Position numbers and translations under genes: made by a program
The notes under the pieces: model-generated
The model's input: only the letters and a program-made list of their open reading frames with translations
What the model was told of the DNA's origin: nothing
Database searches by the model: none
Shown: piece after piece, positions 24,211 to 31,432 of the stretch
Layout of the letters: every line of letters begins with the position of its first letter
Position numbering within the stretch: the stretch's first letter is position 1
Assembly (NCBI RefSeq): GCF_007671685.1
Contig: NZ_VCNL01000001.1
Span: forward strand, 62,001-126,000
Source: Halorubrum salsamenti
GTDB taxonomy: Archaea; Halobacteriota; Halobacteria; Halobacteriales; Haloferacaceae
Length of the DNA stretch: 64,000 nt
Direction: 5' to 3'

Positions 24211-25362
24211 ATGCGTGTACACGTGATCGGTCTCGGGGGCGCCGGCGGCCGGATCGCCGACCGGCTCGCCGCCGACAGCGACGGGGACCGGTTCCTGCAG
24301 GGCGTCAACGCGTTCGACACCGACGCGGCCGCGCTCGACGCCCTCCGTTCGATCGACGAGTCCCGCCGGTACCGCTTCGGCGACGCGGCCGGCGGGGGCG
24401 GGCTCGACGGCGACCTCCACGCGGCTCGGCGGCTCGGCGACGCCCACGCCGGCGAGCTGGGCCGGGCGATGGACGATCAGCAGCCGTCGCTCGCGGAGGC
24501 GTTCGTCCTCGTCGTCGGGCTCGGCGGCGGCGCGGGTGCGGGCGTCGCGCCGGCGTTGACCGACGAGCTGACGCGGCTCTACGACGTTCCCGTCTACGCC
24601 GTCGGGCTGCTCCCGACGCCGGCGGAGTCCGAGCCCGGCGAGCCCGACCCGGCCCACGCGAGCCGGACCGGAGACGCTCCCGAGGAACGCCCCCCGGAGC
24701 GCCCCCTCGCGGAGAAGAACGCGGCGCGGACCCTCGACGCGCTCTCGGACCGGTGTGCGGCGGTCTTCCCGTTCGACAACGACGAGTGGCTCCGTCCGGG
24801 TGAGGCCGTCGCAGACGTCCGAGACCGGCTGAACGGGGTCGTCGCGGAACGGATGGCGGCGCTGTTCGGCGCCGGCGAGGCCGACGACGCCGAGTCGACG
24901 CCCCAGCAGGTGCTCGACGCGAGCGACGTGGCTCGGGCGGTCGGCGACGACGGAGAGATCGCCGCCATCGGTCACGCGACGCAGGCGGTCGAGCCGCCCG
25001 AGTCGGGGTCGCGGTTCGGACTCGGGCTGTTCGGCTCCTCGGAGCCGGCGGAGGTCGACACGAGCGCCGCGGTGTCGGCGATCGAGACGACGATCCGGAA
25101 GGCGGCCCGCGGGAAGAACACCGTCGAGGTGCCGGGAGGACGGGCCGACCGGACCCTGCTCGTTGTCGGCGGGCCGCCGGCGTGGCTCAACCGCGAGGCG
25201 ATCGCGGACGGGCGGCGGTGGCTCGCCGAGGAGACCGGCTCCGGCGCGATCCTGAGCGGCGACGCCCCGGTTCCGGGCGGAGACGAGGTGTTCGCGCTGG
25301 TGGTGCGCTCGGGGATCGACGAACCGGCTCGTGTCCGCGAGATCCGGGAGTCGATCGCGTGA
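24211..25362 (+). CDS. Noncanonical tubulin/FtsZ-superfamily GTPase-like protein
   Basis: A 383-residue protein starting with a Rossmann-type VIGLGGAGGRIAD and carrying the tubulin-superfamily signature as LGGGAGAGVAP (105-114), where canonical FtsZ and CetZ have GGGTGTG. A Pro/Glu-rich insertion (about 145-170) interrupts the GTPase domain, and the T7-loop NxDxxD is not obvious, so polymerisation-coupled hydrolysis may be lost. It is most likely one of the divergent haloarchaeal tubulin-like proteins outside FtsZ1, FtsZ2 and CetZ. The C-terminal half keeps alternating beta/alpha features (TLLVVGGPPAWL, GSGAILSGDAP). Neighbours give no role. Confidence 0.8.
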   Translation: MRVHVIGLGGAGGRIADRLAADSDGDRFLQGVNAFDTDAAALDALRSIDESRRYRFGDAAGGGGLDGDLHAARRLGDAHAGELGRAMDDQQPSLAEAFVLVVGLGGGAGAGVAPALTDELTRLYDVPVYAVGLLPTPAESEPGEPDPAHASRTGDAPEERPPERPLAEKNAARTLDALSDRCAAVFPFDNDEWLRPGEAVADVRDRLNGVVAERMAALFGAGEADDAESTPQQVLDASDVARAVGDDGEIAAIGHATQAVEPPESGSRFGLGLFGSSEPAEVDTSAAVSAIETTIRKAARGKNTVEVPGGRADRTLLVVGGPPAWLNREAIADGRRWLAEETGSGAILSGDAPVPGGDEVFALVVRSGIDEPARVREIRESIA

Positions 25363-25403
25363 TCGTCGGTGATCGGCCGTCGTTGCGCTCGGGGACCCGA
25401 ACT

Positions 25404-25413
25404 CGTTAACCGG
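25404..25413 (+). promoter_or_regulatory. TATA-like box for the duplicated-domain gene
   Basis: cgttaaccgg, centred about 26 nt before the GTG at 25434. Confidence 0.35.
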
Positions 25414-25433
25414 GTGAGGCGCCCAGTACGCCC

Positions 25434-26168
25434 GTGACCACCCACGCCGATCTCGGGCTCGACCTCGACGTGCGCGACACGGACGCGGTCGCCGACCGGC
25501 GCGACGAGCTCGTCGCCGCCGTACGCGACCACGCCGGAACGATCGCCTACCAGCTCGCGAGGCTGCAGGGCGGCGACTACGGCCGACAGGAGCTGTCGAC
25601 GCCGGGCGGGACGTGGACCGTCAAACACGAGGCCGGCGAGCTGGAGTTCCTGCTGTTCTCGCCGAAGTCGGGCTCGGACGTGTACGTGATATCGACGAAG
25701 CAGCCGCCGGAGCCGGCCGACCTGGCGACCGCGCTCGACGACTACGCGAACTTCGTCGCGGCGTGGAACGAGTGGGTGGGGTCGCTGTCGGGCGTCCTCG
25801 ACGGCGTGAGCGCCGAGTTCCCGGAGCCGGCCTCGACCGACGGGGTCGTCGCCGAGCGCGATCGAGTGCTGGACCGCGTGCGCGACACCTGCTCGGTCAT
25901 GGCCGGCGAGATCTACCGGTACGAGGGCGACGACTACGGGACCTTCACCGCTCGCGTCGGCGGCGACCGCTGGGAGCTGAAGTGGGACGAGGGAGCCGTC
26001 TCGTACCTCCGCGTCGGCGGGTCGGGCGGGCTCTACCTCCTCTCGCAGTACGAGGCGCCCTCGGCGGCCGACGTGCGCGAGTACGCCGACTCGTTCCGGG
26101 GGTTCGTCGACGCGTACAACGAGTTCGTCGCGGAGCTGGAGAGCGACCTCGCGTCGGTCGAGCTGTAG
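25434..26168 (+). CDS. Conserved protein with an internal duplication
   Basis: A 244-residue soluble acidic protein of unknown function. Two halves resemble each other: residues about 35-120 (GDYGRQELSTPGGTWTVKH, YVISTKQPPEPADL, YANFVAAWNEWVGSL) and about 150-240 (DDYGTFTARVGGDRWELKW, YLLSQYEAPSAADV, FRGFVDAYNEFVAEL). Each half has a beta-rich core followed by a helix with a W/Y-N-E pattern, suggesting a fold made of two copies. Start is GTG at 25434, the first codon of a family-like opening. No relation to its neighbours is evident. Confidence 0.75.
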   Translation: MTTHADLGLDLDVRDTDAVADRRDELVAAVRDHAGTIAYQLARLQGGDYGRQELSTPGGTWTVKHEAGELEFLLFSPKSGSDVYVISTKQPPEPADLATALDDYANFVAAWNEWVGSLSGVLDGVSAEFPEPASTDGVVAERDRVLDRVRDTCSVMAGEIYRYEGDDYGTFTARVGGDRWELKWDEGAVSYLRVGGSGGLYLLSQYEAPSAADVREYADSFRGFVDAYNEFVAELESDLASVEL

Positions 26169-26338
26169 ACTTCGCGGTCCGTTCGTGTGCGGTCAGTTCC
26201 GTCGGAACCGCTTGCAGCGATCGTTGTCTGGACCCTCGATCGATCAGTACGGACGCGGCGACGATCGATAGCGGGAGTGGGTGTAGTACGTCGTGAGAGT
26301 AGCCATTTATAAGTCGGATTGTGGTGTTGCTGTCGGCT

Positions 26339-26646
26339 GTTTATAAGGGATCGACGGCTTTGCGGTGAAGACTTCCAAAGCCCCAGCCGGCGAGGCGGAC
26401 GCACGCTCGCTGCGCGCTTCGGTCGCTCGTGCTGCTCGCTCCCTGCAGTGCTTACGTCACCTGCGTCCGCCTCGCCGGCTGCCCCTTTGAATCCCACCCG
26501 TACAGCACCGCAACCGCACCTCACGCCTCCCCAGCCTCGCGGTTCGCGCTCTGCGAGCGCTCACCGCGTCCCTCGCACGCGCTGACTCGCGGCCGCCGGG
26601 GGCGGCCGCTCGCAGGCGCGCGCCAACCGCAACCCTCGTTTATAAG
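26339..26646 (+). repeat. Dispersed intergenic repeat element, copy 2
   Basis: A 308-bp element flanked by direct repeats of about 20 nt (gtttataaggGATCGAcggc at 26339 and gtttataagcGATCGAtgcc at 26638; 17 of 20 identical). It contains the 24-nt core shared with copy 1 (26363-26386), a small hairpin ggcttt/aaagcc around it (26356-26361 with 26377-26382), a perfect 20-bp inverted repeat (26384-26403 with 26462-26481) enclosing 58 nt, and a 9-bp GC hairpin with GGG loop (26589-26609). No credible ORF. A further TTTATAAG lies upstream at 26305-26312. Candidate structured RNA or miniature mobile element. Confidence 0.75.
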
Positions 26647-26837
26647 CGATCGATGCCGTGGTTCAGGTCTATTTAAATAACTAAATCGGTACCACCGAAC
26701 TGCAATACCTACTCCCGCTATCAATCAAAAAGCGCCTTTCGACGCCTAGTTGGTTCATATCTTCTGTCTGAGAAGCGCACTTCAGCGGAGCCACACAGTG
26801 TAACCACGAACGTGTGTATTTCTACGTCTGATGTGGG
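26647..26837. other. AT-richer intergenic stretch upstream of purK
   Basis: Markedly lower GC than the rest of the window, with tatttaaataactaaat at about 26670-26686 and atcaatcaaaaagcg near 26720. No gene seen. The contrast with the GC-rich element beside it suggests inserted or degraded DNA. Confidence 0.5.
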
Positions 26838-26847
26838 AATATTTATG
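26838..26847 (+). promoter_or_regulatory. TATA-like box for purK
   Basis: aatatttatg, centred about 29 nt before the ATG at 26872; it supports this start against an in-frame ATG at 26845 that overlaps the box itself. Confidence 0.5.
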
Positions 26848-26871
26848 CAGCAACGTCCGGTACCGCCGCGT

Positions 26872-28035
26872 ATGACGATCACGCTACCGGGACCGACGCT
26901 CGGCGTCGTCGGCGGCGGTCAACTGGGTCGAATGATGGGGGAAGCGGTCGCGCCGCTCGGCGTCGAGGTCGTCGTGTTGGACCCGACGCCAGACTGTCCG
27001 GCCAGCCCCGTCGTCAGCGACCAGATCGTCGGCGGCTTCGACGACGCCGACGCGATCCGCGAGCTGGCGAGTCGCGCCGACGCTCTGACCTTCGAGATCG
27101 AGTTGGCCGACCCGGACCTGATGGCCGAGGCGGCCGCCGAACACGACGTACCCGTTCATCCCGATCCGGACACGCTCCGCACCATTCAGGACAAGCTCGT
27201 GCAGAAGGAGACGCTGGTCGACGCCGGGATCCCCGTCCCCGAGTTCGTCGCGGTCGCCACCGCCGAGGGGCTCGAACGCGTCGTCGAGGAGTACGGCGGC
27301 GTCATGCTGAAGGCCCGCGAGGGGGGGTACGACGGCCGCGGGAACGTTCCCGTCGACGACCCCGCGGACGCGGCCGGCGCGCTCGACGAAGTCGGCGGCA
27401 ACGCGATGGCAGAGGAGTTCCTCGACTTCGAGCGCGAGATCGCCGTGATGGGCCTGAAGGGCGCCGACGGCGAGACGCGGACCTATCCCGTCACCGAGAC
27501 GGTCCACCGCGAGGAGATCCTCCGCGAGAGCGTCGCGCCGGCCCGGACCGACGACGCGGTCGTCGCCGAGGCCGAGTCGATCGCGCGTGACGTGCTCGAC
27601 GTGCTCGACGGCCGGGGCGTCTACGGGATCGAGCTGTTCGAGACCCGCGGCGGCGACGTGCTCGTCAACGAGATCGCGCCGCGGCCGCACAACTCCGGCC
27701 ACTGGACCATCGAGGGCGCGCGCACCTCGCAGTTCGAAAACCACGTCCGGGCCGTTCTCGGGTGGCCGCTCGGCCCGACCGACCTCGTCGCGCCCGCGGT
27801 CACGGCGAACGTGCTCGGGGACGTCGAGGAGACCCAGCCCGCGACGCTGTCGGGCGTCGAGGAGGTGCTCGCGGCGCCCGACGCCGACCTCCACTGGTAC
27901 GGGAAAGACGACGTGCGCCCGCTCCGGAAGATGGGGCACCTGACGGCGACGGACCGAACCGCCGACGCCGACCGCGACGCCCTGCTTTCGCGGGCGCGCG
28001 AACTCCGCGACGGGCTGACGTTCCGGGACGCGTAG
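26872..28035 (+). CDS. purK: 5-(carboxyamino)imidazole ribonucleotide synthase
   Basis: ATP-grasp enzyme carboxylating AIR with bicarbonate to N5-CAIR, the step before PurE in purine synthesis. 387 residues: N-terminal GVVGGGQLGRMM, substrate motif DKLVQKETL, ATP-grasp glycine-rich loop KAREGGYDGRGN, EFLDFEREIAV, and the metal-binding VNEIAPRPHNSGHWTIEG near 285-300. All motifs are intact. PurE lies 1.5 kb downstream on the same strand, with a foreign-looking minus-strand gene between them. Confidence 0.97.
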   Translation: MTITLPGPTLGVVGGGQLGRMMGEAVAPLGVEVVVLDPTPDCPASPVVSDQIVGGFDDADAIRELASRADALTFEIELADPDLMAEAAAEHDVPVHPDPDTLRTIQDKLVQKETLVDAGIPVPEFVAVATAEGLERVVEEYGGVMLKAREGGYDGRGNVPVDDPADAAGALDEVGGNAMAEEFLDFEREIAVMGLKGADGETRTYPVTETVHREEILRESVAPARTDDAVVAEAESIARDVLDVLDGRGVYGIELFETRGGDVLVNEIAPRPHNSGHWTIEGARTSQFENHVRAVLGWPLGPTDLVAPAVTANVLGDVEETQPATLSGVEEVLAAPDADLHWYGKDDVRPLRKMGHLTATDRTADADRDALLSRARELRDGLTFRDA

Positions 28036-28207
28036 CCGCTGGCCGATGCCCGACGACCCCGCGCCCGACGCGCCCGCGAACGCCAGTCGATCCGGCTCCA
28101 GCCGGACCGGATCGAGGCTCTCCGCGAGTGCGCGGAGAGAGGGACTGCCCCGGCCGCCGCGGTCGCGTTCGGGACCGACTACGTCGTCTTCGCGGCGCGC
28201 GTACCTC

Positions 28208-29431
28208 TCAGGAAAGGACCACTAACCGCCCGTTGCCGGTTCCCGTCGCCACCGTCGCGAACAGCCTCCCGTCGGCGGCGGTGACGTAGCTCGCGCCGCC
28301 GTCGACCTCGTGTTCGAACCGCGTCTCTCCGAGGCGGACGGACCGGAAACCGATCCCGCCGTCGACGCCGATCCCGTGGAGTCGCTCTCCGCCGACGTAT
28401 ATCCTGTCGCCCACGAGCGCCGGCGGCGTCGGTCGAACGGCGTTCCCGATCTCGGTCCGCCACGCGTGGCTCCCGTTCTCCGCGTTCAGCGCGTACAGCC
28501 GTCCGCCGGAGGACGCGAACACTCCGCCGTGACCGACCGCCATTCCGCCCTCGACGAACCCGCGAAGGTCGGTTTCCCACTGCGGCTCCCCGCCGGGATC
28601 GAAACACCGAACCGACCCGTCTCCCGCGCCGACGACCACGTCGCCCGACCCCCGTATCGACTCGCCGTCCGGACCGCGTGACCCGACGACGGTCGGCGGG
28701 GTCCGGATCCCGGCTTCGACGGTTCGACCCCAATGGACCCGACCGTCGTCGTCGACCGCGTACAGATTCCCGCCGGTGGTCGCGACGTAGACGACGCCGT
28801 ACACCGACGCCAGTGCGCGGGCGGCGGCGCGTCGGACGATGCCGTCCAGCCGGCGCTCCCACTCGAGTTCACCCGTCGAGCCGTCGAACGCCCGGAGGTA
28901 CTCGCCGGCGCCGATGATCACCCGGACATCGTCCCCGTACTCCACCACGAGCGGCGTCGTCTCCCCGAAGACGTACTCGAACTCGTGACTCCACAACTGC
29001 TCGCCGGTGTCGAGGTCGCGCGCGACCAGCGTGTCGCTCTCGGGGACGTACGCCGCGCCGTCCGCGACGGCCGGCGCCCCGGTGTAGCGGAAGGCGTCGT
29101 TGTCGTCGGGAGCGACGGACCAGCGCCGGCTCAGGTCCTCGCGATCGAGCGCGACCACGTCCACGCCGGTGTTCAGAAGTACGGTTTCGGCGGTTACCAC
29201 CGGATCGCCGGCGGGGATCCCGTCGAACTCGTGCGTCCGGTCGACGGTCGGGTCGTCTCGCGGCGCGGTCCCGTCCGGAACCGCCCGCGAGTTCAAGTCG
29301 TCGCCGCCGCCGGTCGGCCAGTCGTACGTCTCGTCGGTTCCGGGAGCGGCGTCGAATCCGGTGAGACAGCCGGCGGTAGCCGTCAGTCCGGCCGCTCCGA
29401 GGCCGGAGAGAAACGCGCGTCTGGAGGGCAT
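28208..29431 (-). CDS. PQQ-like beta-propeller lipoprotein
   Basis: A 407-residue exported protein. The N-terminus is a Tat lipoprotein signal: SRRAFLSGLG then ATAGC (lipobox cysteine near 22). The rest consists of repeating PQQ-type blades, e.g. NTGVDVVALDREDLSRRWS, LVARDLDTGEQLWSHEF, YLRAFDGSTGELEWERRL, LYALNAENGSHAWRTEI. Such propellers usually act as outer-surface scaffolds or sugar/protein binding modules and do not need PQQ. It lies between purK and purE on the opposite strand, which is unlike the usual adjacent purE-purK order. Confidence 0.9.
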   Translation of the reverse strand: MPSRRAFLSGLGAAGLTATAGCLTGFDAAPGTDETYDWPTGGGDDLNSRAVPDGTAPRDDPTVDRTHEFDGIPAGDPVVTAETVLLNTGVDVVALDREDLSRRWSVAPDDNDAFRYTGAPAVADGAAYVPESDTLVARDLDTGEQLWSHEFEYVFGETTPLVVEYGDDVRVIIGAGEYLRAFDGSTGELEWERRLDGIVRRAAARALASVYGVVYVATTGGNLYAVDDDGRVHWGRTVEAGIRTPPTVVGSRGPDGESIRGSGDVVVGAGDGSVRCFDPGGEPQWETDLRGFVEGGMAVGHGGVFASSGGRLYALNAENGSHAWRTEIGNAVRPTPPALVGDRIYVGGERLHGIGVDGGIGFRSVRLGETRFEHEVDGGASYVTAADGRLFATVATGTGNGRLVVLS

Positions 29432-29522
29432 GTTCGTCCCGCGATTCCGCGGCTAGACCCTTCGGCGTTGCGGTCGCCGGGGCGTCTATCGACGGCGTAC
29501 TGGTCGGCCGCCGGACCGGCAC

Positions 29523-29530
29523 GATTTACA
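29523..29530 (+). promoter_or_regulatory. TATA-like box for purE
   Basis: gatttaca, centred about 28 nt before the ATG at 29555; it gives purE its own promoter, as needed given the inserted gene between purK and purE. Confidence 0.45.
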
Positions 29531-29554
29531 ACCCGCCTCGCGTCACCCACACCC

Positions 29555-30172
29555 ATGACAACGGTCCAAGACCTGATCGACCGGCTCGAAGCGGAGGCGG
29601 CGGCCGACGCCGACCCCGAAACCACCCCCGACGTGGGGATCATCATGGGGTCCGACTCGGACCTCCCCGTCATGGAGGGCGCCTACGAGGCGCTCGACGA
29701 GCTCGGGTTCGCCGAGCAGACCGCCTTCGACGACGCGCCCGACGCGCGGTTCACCTACGAGAGCTACGTCGTCTCCGCACATCGGACGCCGGAGCTCATG
29801 TACGCGTACGGGGAGACCGCGGCGGCCCGCGGGCTCGAGGTCGTGATCGCGGGCGCGGGCGGGAAGTCCGCCGACCTCCCGAACATGACCGCGTCGCTCG
29901 CGTACCCGATCCCGGTGATCGGCGTCCCGGTTCAAGAGAAGTCGGTCGACTCCGTGATCGGGATGCCCACCGGGGCCCCGATCGTCGCCGTCGACGCCGG
30001 CAAGTCGTTCAACGCCGCCCTGTCGGCCGCGCAGGTGCTCGCGCGGGAGCACGACGCGGTCGAGGAGCGGCTGATCGAACACCACGAGGGGCTGAAAGGC
30101 GGTGTCGCGGAGGTGTCGGTCGATCTGCACGACCTCGGCATCGACGGGTTCCGCGACCGCGACGAGTCGTAG
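29555..30172 (+). CDS. purE: N5-carboxyaminoimidazole ribonucleotide mutase
   Basis: Class I PurE, converting N5-CAIR (from PurK) to CAIR. The 205-residue protein has a haloarchaeal N-terminal extension of about 25 residues before the conserved core: IIMGSDSDLPVM, VVSAHRTPELM (active-site His), IAGAGGKSADLPNMTAS and IGVPVQEKSVDS. The open frame continues far upstream but the ATG at 29555, with a TATA-like box 28 nt earlier, is the natural start. Confidence 0.97.
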   Translation: MTTVQDLIDRLEAEAAADADPETTPDVGIIMGSDSDLPVMEGAYEALDELGFAEQTAFDDAPDARFTYESYVVSAHRTPELMYAYGETAAARGLEVVIAGAGGKSADLPNMTASLAYPIPVIGVPVQEKSVDSVIGMPTGAPIVAVDAGKSFNAALSAAQVLAREHDAVEERLIEHHEGLKGGVAEVSVDLHDLGIDGFRDRDES

Positions 30173-30250
30173 GACGGCCGGAGAGCCGAGACGACACCCG
30201 ACCCCGATCGTCCGTCCGGCTCGCTCGCCGGCGTTTTCGGTGACGTGGGG

Positions 30251-30280
30251 GCGTTGCGGTGAAGACTCAACGCTTATGAG
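30251..30280 (+). promoter_or_regulatory. Stem-loop related to the dispersed repeat, and TATA-like box of the nuo operon
   Basis: gcgttg (30251-30256) pairs with caacgc (30268-30273) around cggtgaagact. The 14-mer ttgcggtgaagact (30254-30267) is identical to 26360-26373 inside repeat copy 2, where different arms (ggcttt/aaagcc) pair around it. The adjoining cgcttatgag (30271-30280) is a candidate TATA box about 42 nt before nuoA, implying a leader of roughly 15 nt. Confidence 0.4.
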
Positions 30281-30317
30281 GGGGCGGTCCAAATCCTCGC
30301 ACGTTACGGAGACCTAT

Positions 30318-30734
30318 ATGAGCGATTGGATAGCGATCGGCGCCTTGGCGGCCGTCGGCGTGCTCATCCCGCTGGGGATGATGTCCGTGTCGGCGTTACT
30401 CCGTCCGAGCGTGCCTGAGACCGGTAAAAGTACCACCTACGAGTCCGGCGAGACCCCGACGGGCGGGACGCGGATCCGGTTCAACATTCAGTACTACATG
30501 GTCGCGCTGTTGTTCCTCGTGTTCGACATCGAGACCGTGTTGCTGTTCCCGTGGGCCGTCATCTACCGTCCGGCGATCAGCGCTGGCGTGCCGATGATCG
30601 CCCTGCTGTGGCCGATGCTGGCGTTCGTCGGAATCCTCGCGATCGGACTCGTCTGGGCGTGGCGCTCCGGCGCCATCAGCTGGGCCCGGAGTCCCCGCGC
30701 GACAAGTCGAAAGACGGAGCGTGACCTCAACTAA
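30318..30734 (+). CDS. nuoA: NADH-quinone oxidoreductase subunit A
   Basis: Small membrane subunit of complex I, 138 residues with three predicted helices. The conserved YESGETPTGG loop and the FNIQYYMVALLFLVFDIETVLLFPWA segment are diagnostic. It heads an 11-gene operon that lacks the NADH-binding module genes nuoEFG, as is usual in haloarchaea, so the electron donor is probably not NADH through NuoF. ATG chosen from the family start MSDWIAIGAL. The stop overlaps the nuoB start by one base (TAATG). Confidence 0.96.
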   Translation: MSDWIAIGALAAVGVLIPLGMMSVSALLRPSVPETGKSTTYESGETPTGGTRIRFNIQYYMVALLFLVFDIETVLLFPWAVIYRPAISAGVPMIALLWPMLAFVGILAIGLVWAWRSGAISWARSPRATSRKTERDLN

Positions 30735-31432
30735 TGAGCAGCGATCAACCATTCATCACCGACGAATCGCAAGTCGTAACCGAGACCCGCGACGCCCGGA
30801 TGACCGGGCAGGGGGACCGGTTTAACTCCCGCCTCCGAGAGGCGTTCGGCTCCTCGCCGTTCATCCTCACCAAGTTCGACAAGTTCCTGAACTGGTGTCG
30901 CGGCTCCTCGATGTTCATGCTGCAGTTCGGCATCGCCTGCTGCAGCATCGAGATGATGCACACCTACGCGGTGAAACACGACCTCGACCGCTTCGGGTCG
31001 GGCGTTCCCCGCGCCTCGCCGCGGCAGGCCGACGTGATGATCGTCCCCGGGACGATCGTCTCGAAGTTCGCGCCGCGGATGAAGCGCGTGTACGACCAGA
31101 TGCCCGAGCCGAAGTTCGTGGTCGGCATGGGCTCGTGTACCATCTCCGGCGGTCCGTTCCAAGAGGGGTACAACGTGATCAAGGGCGCCGAGGAAGTCAT
31201 CCCGATCGACATCCACGTCCCCGGCTGTCCGCCCCGCCCCGAGGCGCTCGTCTACGGCGTCGTGAAGCTGCAGGAGCGCGTCGCCAACGGCGAGGCTTCG
31301 CCCGTCACCGTCAAGCCGTACGAACTGGAGGAGTTCTCCGATCTCGAACGCGACGAGCTCGTCGACAAGCTCGCCGACGAGATCGAGGACGACGAACTCG
31401 TCATGCGGTACAACTTCGCTGATTCGCCATGA
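30734..31432 (+). CDS. nuoB: NADH-quinone oxidoreductase subunit B
   Basis: Peripheral-arm subunit holding cluster N2, the last iron-sulfur cluster before quinone. All four cysteines are present: tandem Cys69-Cys70 (IACCSIEMM), Cys135 (GSCTISGG) and Cys165 (PGCPPRPE). 232 residues with an acidic C-terminal tail typical of halophiles. Start and stop overlap nuoA and nuoCD respectively, indicating tight translational coupling. Confidence 0.97.
   Translation: MSSDQPFITDESQVVTETRDARMTGQGDRFNSRLREAFGSSPFILTKFDKFLNWCRGSSMFMLQFGIACCSIEMMHTYAVKHDLDRFGSGVPRASPRQADVMIVPGTIVSKFAPRMKRVYDQMPEPKFVVGMGSCTISGGPFQEGYNVIKGAEEVIPIDIHVPGCPPRPEALVYGVVKLQERVANGEASPVTVKPYELEEFSDLERDELVDKLADEIEDDELVMRYNFADSP

Noticed and set aside
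28036-28207. Frame in phase with purK continuing past its stop, with a protein-like stretch
   Set aside because: Long open frames are expected at this GC content, purK already has its full family length, and no homology is recognised.
30280-30300. ggtccaaatcc resembling a tRNA T-loop
   Set aside because: No acceptor stem, anticodon arm or D-arm can be formed around it; it lies in the nuo promoter region.
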